NCBI RefSeq assembly: GCF_004521915.1 | Contig: NZ_SDKD01000024.1 | Span: forward strand, 18,996 to 64,414 | DNA length: 45,419 nucleotides | Source of the DNA: Brevibacillus migulae | Lineage (GTDB): Bacteria; Bacillota; Bacilli; Brevibacillales; Brevibacillaceae | Reading direction: 5' to 3' | Part shown: positions 31,511 to 39,961 of the stretch, piece after piece | Layout of the letters: every line of letters starts with the position of its first letter | Numbering within the stretch: the first letter of the stretch is position 1 | Position numbers and translations under genes: made by a program | Notes under the pieces: generated by a model | Database searches by the model: none | What the model saw: the letters and a program-made list of their open reading frames with translations, nothing else | What the model was told of the DNA's origin: nothing

Positions 31511-32118
31511 TACCGCGTTGCAAAAAAGTTATCCATCATTTGCTTCGTTTCTTTTGGACTCCTCAGTTCAATAAAGTTCCCATCCTCATCAATTGTAAAA
31601 TGCCCTTTAAATGCGTCTGGCATATCGTGATACTGTTTCTCGACTTGTTGAAATGTTTTTTCAAAACAAGGATAACCGTAAGTTTTTATGAGATAGGGCA
31701 AACCGAATGCTGACCTTAAAAATTCATATTCTTGGTAGTTGTATGGTGTAGTTTCCGGTCTCTTCTTCAAGATTTGCAAGAAATGTTCCATTACCTTGTC
31801 GATCTCTTCTTTGGACGAAAACTGAGCTAACCCTCGAATCGCCATGAGTCTCATGTCCAGGTATCGTTCTTTTTTATAGGCTTTCTGAAAAAAATCCTTC
31901 CGTTCGAATGGTTCGCTTCGCATCAAACTTTGAAGGATTTTATTTCGTAATGCTATATCTTTCAATTGAAAATACAAAAACTCTAATAAACCTACTTCAG
32001 CATTCGTTAATAGAGTATAGTCTACATTATTTATAGCTCTAATGAACATAGGATCTCTTTCGGAAAAAGGTGCAGTTGTTAGGTATTTCATCGATTCCTC
32101 ATGACGGTTTTGTTTCAA
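31510..32118 (-). CDS. Hypothetical helical protein
   Basis: 202 residues; I do not recognise the family. The middle (about 30-130) is helical and HEAT-like (VGLLEFLYFQLKDIALRNKILQSLMRS, YLDMRLMAIRGLAQFSSKEEIDKVMEHFLQIL). The end carries HFTIDEDGNFIELRSPKETKQMMDNFF. No signal peptide. It sits 42 bases downstream of the SUKH gene in the same direction, so the two may be co-transcribed and belong to one immunity-type unit. The start is TTG 32118 with GAGGG upstream; ATG 32091 (GAGGAA upstream) is an alternative. Confidence 0.65.
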   Translation of the reverse strand: MKQNRHEESMKYLTTAPFSERDPMFIRAINNVDYTLLTNAEVGLLEFLYFQLKDIALRNKILQSLMRSEPFERKDFFQKAYKKERYLDMRLMAIRGLAQFSSKEEIDKVMEHFLQILKKRPETTPYNYQEYEFLRSAFGLPYLIKTYGYPCFEKTFQQVEKQYHDMPDAFKGHFTIDEDGNFIELRSPKETKQMMDNFFATR

Positions 32119-32160
32119 TAGTAGCCCTCATTTCAGTGTTGAGTATGCCCTACAACGACC

Positions 32161-32946
32161 TCAGTCTTTGCGCAAAAATTCGTCCAGACTAATTTTGTGA
32201 CATTCATAGTCCGCACCTATGCTCTTTAATTCATCCTCTATTTTAGCAGCGGCTAATTCAATGCCCTTGAACACGAGCAGAGGTCTCGCCTCTAAATATA
32301 CTTTCGCTTGCGCATAATCACAGGCGAACCTTTTTTTGATGAACACCAATGTTTTGATCTTGTCGCTACCTGTACCTGTAATAAACACTTTGTAGTAGTC
32401 ATATTGTTCACTCTCAGCAGTCTCCCAATCCTGGAAGCTGCGTGGCCGTAAGACACTATGAAGAAACTCCACAAGATTGTCGTAAGCAATGGAAAAATCC
32501 CAAGATCCCGCTCCATGCCTCGCGGTATAAATGACGGTATCCCCTCTGGAAAGATCGATACAATAAGGATCGCCTTCATCTGAAGCGATGACTAGATAGG
32601 TACTCGGCCAATCCGTAATCACTTCGTCCGTAACATGATTATAATTGTACCCCGATTGACCAGGCAGGATATCCTTGGCGCCATAAATGGTAAGACTGAT
32701 ATATTCGTCCGTACTCCAAGAAACCTTTTCGGGGGCATAACGCTTCAAAAAGTACACGTATTCCTCAGGAAGAGTCCATTGGTCGGTTACACTGCGTAGC
32801 TCCTGCTCCTCTGCTTCACTTATCCGTTGCGTGGGGAGATACTTTGCGTAAAATTCGGGCTCTTGTTCCCGCATCTCCCTTAAAGCCGCTTGCATCTTTT
32901 CTAAGACATCATCAATTTCTTTAAAAACATCCTCCAGTAGGATCAC
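32161..32946 (-). CDS. SUKH (SMI1/KNR4) protein with L7/L12-like C-terminal domain
   Basis: 261 residues. Residues about 35-165 are a SUKH domain: RISEAEEQELRSVTDQWTLPEEYVYFLKRYAPEKVSW, PSTYLVIASDEGDPYCIDLSRGD, and WDFSIAYDNLVEFLHSVL. Residues about 185-260 (YKVFITGTGSDKIKTLVFIK, YAQAKVYLEARPLLVFKGIE, DELKSIGADYECHKI) have the order and spacing of the ribosomal L7/L12 C-terminal fold. SUKH proteins are commonly immunity proteins against polymorphic toxins. No toxin gene is next to it. The start (GTG 32946) is uncertain because the GAGG site is very close. Confidence 0.82.
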   Translation of the reverse strand: MILLEDVFKEIDDVLEKMQAALREMREQEPEFYAKYLPTQRISEAEEQELRSVTDQWTLPEEYVYFLKRYAPEKVSWSTDEYISLTIYGAKDILPGQSGYNYNHVTDEVITDWPSTYLVIASDEGDPYCIDLSRGDTVIYTARHGAGSWDFSIAYDNLVEFLHSVLRPRSFQDWETAESEQYDYYKVFITGTGSDKIKTLVFIKKRFACDYAQAKVYLEARPLLVFKGIELAAAKIEDELKSIGADYECHKISLDEFLRKD

Positions 32947-32988
32947 CTCTTTGATTTAGAATGAAAAATTCCATTTCAACTTTCCTTG

Positions 32989-34035
32989 TTACTCAAAGGG
33001 GAACTCCCCCCACAACTTTTCACATGCTTTGCCATACCTTTCAACCATCCTATCAAACTCTTGATTCCGTTTATCGCTGCCGAAGCTTGCGCGAACTCTT
33101 TGCACAGAAGGGTTGGTTAGCAATGGAATGTAATCCTCGATTCGCATATTCTTTGCCGACCAATGCGTGAATTCCACCAATGAGGGTGCCTGTCCCAAAC
33201 TGCTAATATCCTTGAGTCCATTCATGGTATCTAAATGTATTTTTCGCAGCCTAGACAAGCCATTCAAAGCCGGCAGTGTTTCCACATTTCGGAGGGATTG
33301 AAGAAAAAGATATTGAAGACCCGTCAATGTGGAGATAAACGATAGATCCTTCAGTCCACGAACTTGCCATAGTTCCAAATACTTGATGTTTTCCATTCCT
33401 TCAATGGCTTCAAAGTTATTGATTCCACCCAACTTAATATCGAGAGACCACATCTTTTTTAGTGGGGCAAGGAATTCTACATGCTTTGTGGTTACCGACC
33501 TTAAGGTGACATCTTCCAGCTGGTGCAGCCTGCCAATGACATCAATATTTTTGGTATGGCCTTCAATATAGATTTTTTTCAATTGAGTGAACCTTTCCAG
33601 AACAGCTAGATCGGCTTTTTTGGATTGAGTGCGCTCCAACATGATCGACTCTAGCGTATCAGGAAGGTGATGAAGTATATCGAAATTATCCAAATTAGAA
33701 ATACCAATATGCAGAGATTTCAATTGGTTGAGTTGAATAATGGCATCCAGATGGTCAACCTCACCACTCATAGAATCGACCGTAAAACAAGTCACATTCG
33801 GTAGTGCGGAAAGAAAGCTCAGATCACATTTCCAACCATAGGCACCATAAACACGCAGCTCAACGTCATCGCGCATGGCAAACAAAAGATCATTGAGAAG
33901 TTCAAACGTATAAGGCTCCACTGGTTTCGAGAACTGGATCACTTCGAGGTCTTTATTGGCAAGTAGTTCTTTTACTTCTTCCTCTGATAGCCTGTCTTTG
34001 ATTTCAACCCTGCCCTTGAATACTTGTTCGTACAT
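32989..34035 (-). CDS. Cytoplasmic leucine-rich-repeat protein
   Basis: About 348 residues. From about 80 to 310 it has roughly ten LRR units of 22-24 residues: LNQLKSLHIGISNLDNFDIL, FTQLKKIYIEGHTKNIDVIG, LHQLEDVTLRSVTTKHVEFL, MENIKYLELWQVRGLKDLSF, LTGLQYLFLQSLRNVETL, LSRLRKIHLDTMNGLKDI. No signal peptide or anchor. LRRs bind proteins; the partner is unknown. I use ATG 34035, with GAGGTGG just upstream, rather than ATG 34068. It is followed after 42 bases by the SUKH gene and preceded by the DUF6138 gene, all on one strand. Confidence 0.8.
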   Translation of the reverse strand: MYEQVFKGRVEIKDRLSEEEVKELLANKDLEVIQFSKPVEPYTFELLNDLLFAMRDDVELRVYGAYGWKCDLSFLSALPNVTCFTVDSMSGEVDHLDAIIQLNQLKSLHIGISNLDNFDILHHLPDTLESIMLERTQSKKADLAVLERFTQLKKIYIEGHTKNIDVIGRLHQLEDVTLRSVTTKHVEFLAPLKKMWSLDIKLGGINNFEAIEGMENIKYLELWQVRGLKDLSFISTLTGLQYLFLQSLRNVETLPALNGLSRLRKIHLDTMNGLKDISSLGQAPSLVEFTHWSAKNMRIEDYIPLLTNPSVQRVRASFGSDKRNQEFDRMVERYGKACEKLWGEFPFE

Positions 34036-34114
34036 AAGCCACCTCATCGGAGTTAATGCGCTGCTCATATCACTACATATTGCAAGGAACCTGTCAGCAG
34101 TCCAGGAAGCGAAG

Positions 34115-35776
34115 TTAACCGCGGCTGGCTGCCTGTGCTAGTTCGGATAGCCATTTTCCCCGATCACCTTCAGCTTTGGCGGCTATCTTTTTCAACTTAT
34201 CCGTGCCGCCCCAGATCAAATAAACGACATGCTCCACCTCATGGTCCTGAAGGCCGCGCACTTGTTCGTACAGCTGCCGGAGATGCATTTCGTCTTCCAT
34301 ATCGGCATTGATCTTCACTTTCAACGAATCTGTGCTATGCAGCATGCACTTCACCAGCGTAGGAATCGTCTCTGCGTTAACTCCATGCCGCTCGGCGAAA
34401 GCAGCAGTGAACTCGTTCTGAACGGACTGGTGCTCTACGTCAACCTTCTCCATATATTGTTCTACTAACGGAAAATAAGCCCGATCCGCCACTCCAAGGC
34501 CGAAGACCGCATAACTGCCCGGCATGCAATTTTTTTCCCCTTCCGTATCCGCATACCATTCAAATGTTTCCATCGCCACCCGGGCGTACTCCTCCAACAA
34601 TGGATGCAATTCCGGATATTGCAGGGCGTTGGCAAAGAAGCGGTGCGTGCTCGATTTGGCCAACCCTTTGATCGGCAGCCATTGCTTGACGCCGGATTTC
34701 AGCTTGATTTGGTAGCTTTTCGGGAAGCCCATGCTAAGCAAGCGAGTCAGAAATCGGAGCGCACGCTCATAGCTCTCCTCCGTTTCCTGCTTAATCGCTA
34801 TGGACACCTCAGCAAACACATCGTTAGCTGTGCATTCCACCATTTCGTCGCGAAAACGGATGTCTTCGTGAGCGAAGGTTCCGCTGCCTTCCTGCGTCAG
34901 ACGTTTTGCTTGGGCACTCCCCATCTCGATCGCGTAATGCAAAAATGCCAGTCCCACACTTCTACTGTAGGAAGGCTCATGTTTCAGAATCAACTTTGCG
35001 GCATAGATGACCAGTTCGATTGGACCTTGCTCCGTATTTTCCAGCCGGGCATCGCTTTTTTTCTTATATTCCTTCTGCCACGGAGTCCCCATATCATCGA
35101 AATAACGGGGCAACCAATGCTTCTCTACCCAATCCCGTAAAGCTCCAATCAGATAACTCCGATGCTCAGCAAGTTGGTTGTTCCCTTTATTCACTTGTTG
35201 AATGTTCTCAAAAATAGAAATGATCTGGCCGGGATCCGCATCTGGAAACAGTCCCTCGTCCAACAAGTGCCTGGAGAGAAAAAACGTCTCCAAGGGTTGG
35301 GTTGGATATTTTCCCGCTTCGAGCTTATCCGCGATATAAATGGAGATTCGTTCCAGCAACTGTTTCTTCTTCGCCTCGTCGACGTATTCGAGAATGCGAA
35401 TGTTGACTTCGCCTTCCAGCACCTGAAATTTTCCGTTAAAAGTAAATTGATAATCAAATAACTCCGACGGCAGCTCGTTTAATTTATACCGCATATAAGA
35501 TGAGAGCTCAGGGACGATCTGCTCTCGCACTTGTTTCTCGCTCAGCGATTCGTCGGGGCTGGCCACGTCTCCCGGCATCGATAAATCGAACTCCCCATCC
35601 GTCACGTCCACCCTGCCTTTGGCATATTCGAGCAGAGCGCAATCATGAATTCCCACCTGCAGTGAGGTTCGCTTCACGTTATTTTCCGCGTTCATATAAC
35701 GAATATAGGCCATCCATTTGTCGATCTCCTGCTTCATGTCGTCCAGAATGCTATCCAAAGTGTGATCCATATCCAT
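34115..35776 (-). CDS. DUF6138-type hypothetical protein
   Basis: 553 residues, helical, without signal peptide. It resembles the DUF6138 family of Bacillota in length and in stretches such as EKHWLPRYFDDMGTPWQKEY, YSRSVGLAFLHYAIEMGSAQAKRL and FGLGVADRAYFPLVEQYME. Function unknown. I chose ATG 35776 because AAGGAG lies 6 bases upstream; an in-frame TTG at 35887 has no good binding site. It reads into the LRR and SUKH genes downstream and may share a transcript with them. Family name given with moderate confidence. Confidence 0.72.
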   Translation of the reverse strand: MDMDHTLDSILDDMKQEIDKWMAYIRYMNAENNVKRTSLQVGIHDCALLEYAKGRVDVTDGEFDLSMPGDVASPDESLSEKQVREQIVPELSSYMRYKLNELPSELFDYQFTFNGKFQVLEGEVNIRILEYVDEAKKKQLLERISIYIADKLEAGKYPTQPLETFFLSRHLLDEGLFPDADPGQIISIFENIQQVNKGNNQLAEHRSYLIGALRDWVEKHWLPRYFDDMGTPWQKEYKKKSDARLENTEQGPIELVIYAAKLILKHEPSYSRSVGLAFLHYAIEMGSAQAKRLTQEGSGTFAHEDIRFRDEMVECTANDVFAEVSIAIKQETEESYERALRFLTRLLSMGFPKSYQIKLKSGVKQWLPIKGLAKSSTHRFFANALQYPELHPLLEEYARVAMETFEWYADTEGEKNCMPGSYAVFGLGVADRAYFPLVEQYMEKVDVEHQSVQNEFTAAFAERHGVNAETIPTLVKCMLHSTDSLKVKINADMEDEMHLRQLYEQVRGLQDHEVEHVVYLIWGGTDKLKKIAAKAEGDRGKWLSELAQAASRG

Positions 35777-36158
35777 CCAAGGCTCCTTTATGCAGTGATG
35801 TAGTTTGTACTTGCGCTTCCCTTCAAGTATTCTGACGACAGCACCTTTGCCGGTTTGATCCTGCAAAAACCGAAAAACCTTTATCAATAAGGAAGAAATT
35901 CCTGCTTCAACGCAGCGCTTACCGTTCCAAAGATACGGCTAGTTGCGACTTACTTCCTATCATAGCCTGTCCTCCACGGAGGAACAATTAGGCGCAAGAC
36001 CCAGTTTATCCCTCCAAACAAAAAAACGCGATATACGTGGCTAATAGAAGGATAATATTCTTTTCTCCCTACAGCTGTTCATTACTGGTTTCAAACACAT
36101 TCTATTAATGGTAAAATATGCATTTGTAAGACTATTCCTCCATTAAGGAGCTGAATCC

Positions 36159-37289
36159 ATGACACCCCAACAACAAGCGGCGATTCAAGCTATGACCGAC
36201 TGGCTGGAGGACGAACGCGAACTCGGCCGTAAGCCCAACAAAATCGAAATTGCAGGAGAATTTGATTTACACGGCATGCGCTACTACCTAATCAAATATA
36301 AAAAAACACTGTTCGGGAACTGGCTCCTCGGCGTCTGTGGCGGCTATGAGCATCCATCGGATACGGAACATTGCGGCCATGTCTTCAGCGAGATGACTCC
36401 CTATAACCCTATTACTGCGGAACAGGAAGCGACCGCTATGGTGGAAATGATCCGTCAATATTGGATGAATCAGGCTGCCATGCTGGAAGCCGCTCAGCCC
36501 CAAGATAGCCAACATGAGCCTCAAGAGGAATCTTCCGGCATTTTTCACGGGTTTGTTTTGCTGAATACTTCCGAGTGTGATCTTGAACAAGTGAAGGCGA
36601 ACCTTCTCCATGATTGGAATATCTCCTGCTCACCGGAAACGGGAGAAGAGCGGGACCCCGGGGAAGAAAAGGAAGGGGTGCTTGTCTGTAACATCGACAA
36701 CTTCACCTTGGCGCTAACCTTTGTCGACGCCCCCGTGCCGAATGGTGAGGCCGAGCATTTCGCACAGGGCAACTATCTTTGGCCGGAAGCCGTGGACGTC
36801 ACCAAGACACACGTAGCCCAAATCATCGTGGCTGTACTTAACAGCTCCGGTTCCGCGCTGGACAGCGGCAGAATGTACACCAAGCTGGCCGCCAGCTGCT
36901 TGAAGCTTCCTAACGCGATCGGAATTTACACGTCCGGCACCGTATTCCAGCCTGAGCTATTTCTTGAAATGGCGAACTTTATGAAAACTGATGACGCTTT
37001 TCCATTATTGAATCTGGTCTACTTCGGTCTAGTTCGAAGCGAAACCGGAATGAATGCATATACCTACGGGCTGAAATCATTCGGCAAGGACGAAATCGAA
37101 ATTTTGGACAGTCGGTTGACTCCTAGCGAGCTGCGTGAATTCCTCATCGATATATCCACTTATGTTGTCGAACATGATGTCACATTAAAGGATGGAGAAA
37201 CGATCGGATTTACGGCCGAACAGAAATTGCCGATTACTCGTTCCCAAGGTGTTTATGTCGACGGAGAGAGCCTTAAAATCAAATATTGA
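36159..37289 (+). CDS. DUF4261-domain protein
   Basis: 376 residues. Residues 1-105 form an extra N-terminal domain (YYLIKYKKTLFGNWLLGVCGGYEHPSDTEHCGHVFS). From about 125 to the end it matches DUF4261: FHGFVLLNTSECDLEQVKANLLHDW, LTFVDAPVPNGEAEHFAQGNYLWPEAVDVTKTHVAQIIVAVLN, and GSALDSGRMYTKLAASCLKLPNAIGIYTSGTVFQPELF. Function unknown; such genes occur near SUKH and LRR genes of immunity type. AAGGAGCTG precedes ATG 36159. A terminator follows at 37297. The gap 35888-36158 to the left shows no gene. Confidence 0.85.
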   Translation: MTPQQQAAIQAMTDWLEDERELGRKPNKIEIAGEFDLHGMRYYLIKYKKTLFGNWLLGVCGGYEHPSDTEHCGHVFSEMTPYNPITAEQEATAMVEMIRQYWMNQAAMLEAAQPQDSQHEPQEESSGIFHGFVLLNTSECDLEQVKANLLHDWNISCSPETGEERDPGEEKEGVLVCNIDNFTLALTFVDAPVPNGEAEHFAQGNYLWPEAVDVTKTHVAQIIVAVLNSSGSALDSGRMYTKLAASCLKLPNAIGIYTSGTVFQPELFLEMANFMKTDDAFPLLNLVYFGLVRSETGMNAYTYGLKSFGKDEIEILDSRLTPSELREFLIDISTYVVEHDVTLKDGETIGFTAEQKLPITRSQGVYVDGESLKIKY

Positions 37290-37296
37290 ATGCCAA

Positions 37297-37326
37297 AAAG
37301 GTCCCAGCCGAATGGTTAGGACCTTT
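37297..37326 (+). terminator. Rho-independent terminator
   Basis: AAAGGTCC (37297-37304) and GGACCTTT (37319-37326) followed by GCTTTTTAT, 8 bases past the DUF4261 stop. Confidence 0.85.
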
Positions 37327-37549
37327 GCTTTTTATCAGTTTCATTCTACCCGTAGTCCAACATGGATTGCGGTCAGCCTAAAAAAGAGTTAATGAAAAAT
37401 GAACGTTTCAATAAATCGATGTATGGAATTCTTCTAAGGTCAATATCCCACTCGATCAATGCATTGGAGTACTTTCCATTCACTTGTTTTCCCTCTGCTT
37501 TCGTTGGTTGAGCTATCGAACCCGTTTCGATCTTCATTTATTTATATAG

Positions 37550-38050
37550 TTATTTATCTTTTCCACTAAACTCTAAAATATTTAAACCCTCGGATGCTTC
37601 TGGTGCCTCAAAAAATTTAGTAACATGAATAAACACGGCTTCCGTGTCAAAAGCTGCTCTTTCTGGTTGTTCGTTACGCCTTTGTGCAATTTGACGTAAG
37701 CATTGCTCGTTATTTAGATTCAGGAAAATTAGTTGATGGTTTGCATTGACCTCTGACGCCATATCCAAAAACCACTTTCTCAGTTTTTGAGTGTTAGCTG
37801 GAAAATCCATCACTACATCTGTACCGACACTTAATAAGTTTTGGACATGCTTTTTCACCAACGGTTTAAGCTGCGCTGAGAATTTTAGATAGTCCTCAAA
37901 TGATGCGATCTGATTGGGATAAAGAGATGAAAGCCATTCATCCTCAGACAACAGTACCGCATGTTTATCTTTCGCCAATTGTTTTGATTTAGTTGATTTT
38001 CCTGCGCCCATTTTTCCACAGAAGAAGTATAGCGTCCCCAATTGTTTCAT
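37550..38050 (-). CDS. P-loop ATP-binding protein, kinase-like (AAA_33)
   Basis: 166 residues. LGTLYFFCGKMGAGKSTKSKQLAK has a perfect Walker A (GKMGAGKST, about 12-20). LLSEDEWLSSLYP, DVVMDFPANTQKLRKWF and LRQIAQRRNEQ give the lid and base-binding arginines of small nucleoside or antibiotic kinases related to AAA_33 and zeta-toxin. It probably phosphorylates a small molecule; substrate unknown. GGGGG lies before ATG 38050. The adjacent gap 37327-37549 holds only a repeat tail (GTTGAGCTATCGAACCCG). Confidence 0.82.
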   Translation of the reverse strand: MKQLGTLYFFCGKMGAGKSTKSKQLAKDKHAVLLSEDEWLSSLYPNQIASFEDYLKFSAQLKPLVKKHVQNLLSVGTDVVMDFPANTQKLRKWFLDMASEVNANHQLIFLNLNNEQCLRQIAQRRNEQPERAAFDTEAVFIHVTKFFEAPEASEGLNILEFSGKDK

Positions 38051-38164
38051 ACTTTTTAACCCCCGTGCTTATTTTAGTAGTTGTTGCCTCACCTTGTAAC
38101 CACCGCAATCTGCTCCCCACTTATTCCGCAATTGTACACCGTTACCTTCATGATTTCCCATAAC

Positions 38165-38315
38165 TTATAACTGAATTGGTTTGTAACTTAGTGCTTGCTC
38201 CACGACCTGTTCTGGTGTCAGATCAGTTTCATCAAAAATCGATCTCTTCCTCGGTACCTTCAACATCCATAATCTGTCTTACCAGTTCAATTAATCCTTC
38301 TTTACTCGGCTTCAT
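38165..38315 (-). pseudogene. Colicin/pyocin-type immunity protein remnant
   Basis: Minus-strand ATG 38315 opens KPSKEGLIELVRQIMDVEGT, EEEIDF, then TGA. In the next frame FDETDLTPEQVVEQALSYKP, IQL and a stop continue directly. Together they look like the two ends of a bacteriocin-immunity protein of the PF01320 type (EL-x-x-x-I-x-x-AEGTEEEID...LTPE-x-I-V-x-x-ALSYKP), with a frameshift and loss of the central 15 to 20 residues. The usual partner is an HNH or pore-forming colicin-like toxin; none is visible here. Confidence 0.55.
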
Positions 38316-38370
38316 TATGACTTACCCAATCTCTCAATGATTATCAATAATTCTGCACCGTAAATACGCT

Positions 38371-38450
38371 ATCCTGCCCTTTAGCGTAGTAATTAAAAAA
38401 CGGCTACCGAAGCAACCGCATTCCACTATCGATCCCGTTAATTCAATTAC
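38371..38450. repeat. Dispersed repeat, best-preserved copy
   Basis: CTGCCCTTTAGCGTAGTAAT, TAAAAAACGGCTACCGAAGC and AACCGCATTCCACTATCGAT followed by CCCGTTAATTCAA. Shares long blocks with copies at 10618, 16571, 23874 and 31404. Confidence 0.7.
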
Positions 38451-38624
38451 CTTTCGTTAATTGCTTGCTAGGTAACCTTTTGAAAATATCAAGTAAATCC
38501 ATCACAGTTTCCTTAATGACTTCGTCTCCACCAGTGCATTTCTTGCAATATCGAGCCGTGCATATATGATCAACAGCAGACTTCTTGTTTCAGACACATC
38601 CAAATGGCTAAGTCTCTCTTGAAC
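38443..38624 (-). pseudogene. Frameshifted coding fragment
   Basis: Two minus-strand frames join into a protein-like stretch: VQERLSHLDVSETRSLLLII, YARLDIARNALVE in one frame and DEVIKETVMDLLDIFKRLPS in another, to a stop at 38443. No start codon or ribosome binding site. I do not recognise the family. Confidence 0.35.
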
Positions 38625-38663
38625 CTTCTTAATTCACGGATATATCTTTTAACATGAGAAAAA

Positions 38664-38684
38664 CAGCTGGTTTCAAACCGGCTG
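38664..38684 (-). terminator. Rho-independent terminator
   Basis: Minus strand CAGCCGGTTT and AAACCAGCTG separated by one base, then TTTTTCTC. It lies downstream of the CBO0543-like gene and the small frame 38721-38813, and would end their transcript. Confidence 0.7.
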
Positions 38685-38720
38685 CTACCCATTCCTTATT
38701 CAACTGAAAACTTTTTATTT

Positions 38721-38813
38721 TCATTGTTTATTCAAGCATTTGTTAAGCTTGTCCTCAATTTTTCTCCTTCTTGCTTCCTCGCAGAGAAGTCTAATGAAGC
38801 CCTCTTCATACAA
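38721..38813 (-). CDS. Possible 30-residue protein
   Basis: TTG 38813 with TTGGAGGA 9 to 12 bases upstream opens a frame of 30 residues: YEEGFIRLLCEEARRRKIED, KLNKCLNKQ. It is amphipathic and charged, and vaguely like small IDEAL-type peptides, though too short to assign. It lies between the membrane protein gene and a terminator on the same strand, which supports expression. Family unknown. Confidence 0.35.
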   Translation of the reverse strand: MYEEGFIRLLCEEARRRKIEDKLNKCLNKQ

Positions 38814-38920
38814 TTGTTTTTTCCTCCAATTATTTCATTTTTTCTTTTGTACGTAAGACATTTAAGCTAAATTGTCGATTATCATTTCCAGCATTATTCA
38901 GTCCAATTTTTTCATAGGCA

Positions 38921-39496
38921 TTAATTCGACTGAACCAATGAGCCAGTAAATACATTAAAGTTAGAATTAAAGAAAGAATATGTATAGGCCCAGTTAATTT
39001 TCTTGTATAAATCCATCATTGCCAACATTGGCAGTCCCACATATGCCCCTAATCCTCCCAAAAAAACAGCTTTAATATAAGGATTATAGCTAGGCTTAAC
39101 TTGCAACAAGAACATTACAAGCACAGGCAAAAGAGAAAGTCTAAACGAAAAGTTTAAAGTGGCTACAGGTATGACTTTTACTGGATATGCCCAGCTTCCA
39201 AAACTAACACCAAACGTATCAAGGATTTCTGATAAAACCATTACTAATAGACCAGCGGAAAATAAACGAGCTGCACTTTCTCGATCACGGAATATCCACC
39301 AGATAACCCACGGAACAACTAACATAAGGAATGCTACCCACCATTGCCATGTAAATAAAAATGCATTTATAATTGCATCCACAACCATCTGATTTGCTTC
39401 AGTAAGTCTTTGAGTTGCTCTATCTATTTGATCCAATCCTTCTTGGTAAGTCAACAAGCATCCCCCTATTTCAATTTGAAATTCATTCGCGGACAT
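38921..39496 (-). CDS. CBO0543-type integral membrane protein
   Basis: 191 residues with about five transmembrane helices: near 45-68 (FLFTWQWWVAFLMLVVPWVIWWIF), 78-95, 105-125, 140-158 and 165-182. The order WQWWVAFLMLVVPWVIWWIFRDR, then the loop YPVKVIPV, is typical of the CBO0543 family of Bacillota. Function unknown. ATG 39496 has no clear ribosome binding site; a TTG at 39457 is preceded by AGGGGGATGC and may be the real start. The small frame 38721-38813 follows on the same strand. Confidence 0.78.
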   Translation of the reverse strand: MSANEFQIEIGGCLLTYQEGLDQIDRATQRLTEANQMVVDAIINAFLFTWQWWVAFLMLVVPWVIWWIFRDRESAARLFSAGLLVMVLSEILDTFGVSFGSWAYPVKVIPVATLNFSFRLSLLPVLVMFLLQVKPSYNPYIKAVFLGGLGAYVGLPMLAMMDLYKKINWAYTYSFFNSNFNVFTGSLVQSN

Positions 39497-39765
39497 TATT
39501 GGCGAATTATCGTCTCATGATTTTGTTAAATGGAATTACCTGTTACATTTTTTTATCACATTAGTTATCTTTTTTACTTCTGGATCAGCACCCATTATCA
39601 TTCAGGCATGAACCTTCATAAGCCACCTTCACTGTGCTGCATATTACAACAGTATGTACATAGGCTTTTCCAATAATTTAATATCTATTCCTGTCTTTAG
39701 TGGTAAAGGTTGTTTTAAGCAAGCAGACAAAATCGCCTGTTATCAAAACCTATTTATTAAGCAAT

Positions 39766-39868
39766 CCTGCCTGTTAGTTGAGCAAAGTCAGCCGAACATC
39801 GATTATCGGCTGCCTTTGTGTGTTGTTGAACTATCGACCCCCGTTTGTTCAACAAAGCAGCCAAATTC
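39766..39868. repeat. Hairpin repeat with terminator-like stem
   Basis: CAAAG-T-CAGCCGA and TCGGCTG-C-CTTTG (about 39783-39815) form a long stem, followed by GTTGAACTATCGACCCCCGT and TTGTTCAA. The ATCGA-CCCGTT tail links it to the other dispersed repeats. It lies in the 465-base gap 39497-39961, where I see no gene. Confidence 0.6.
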
Positions 39869-39961
39869 GCACCCGCAGCCCTATCCTGGTCGTTTCCGCT
39901 CCTGTACCTACAATTCCGAGAAACTAGACGTCACCAATGCTCCGCATTCTAGCCTAGCAGT

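Noticed and set aside
31510..38624. Prophage or complete toxin-delivery locus
   Set aside because: No integrase, capsid, tail, WXG100, Rhs or secretion gene is present; only immunity-like genes and fragments.
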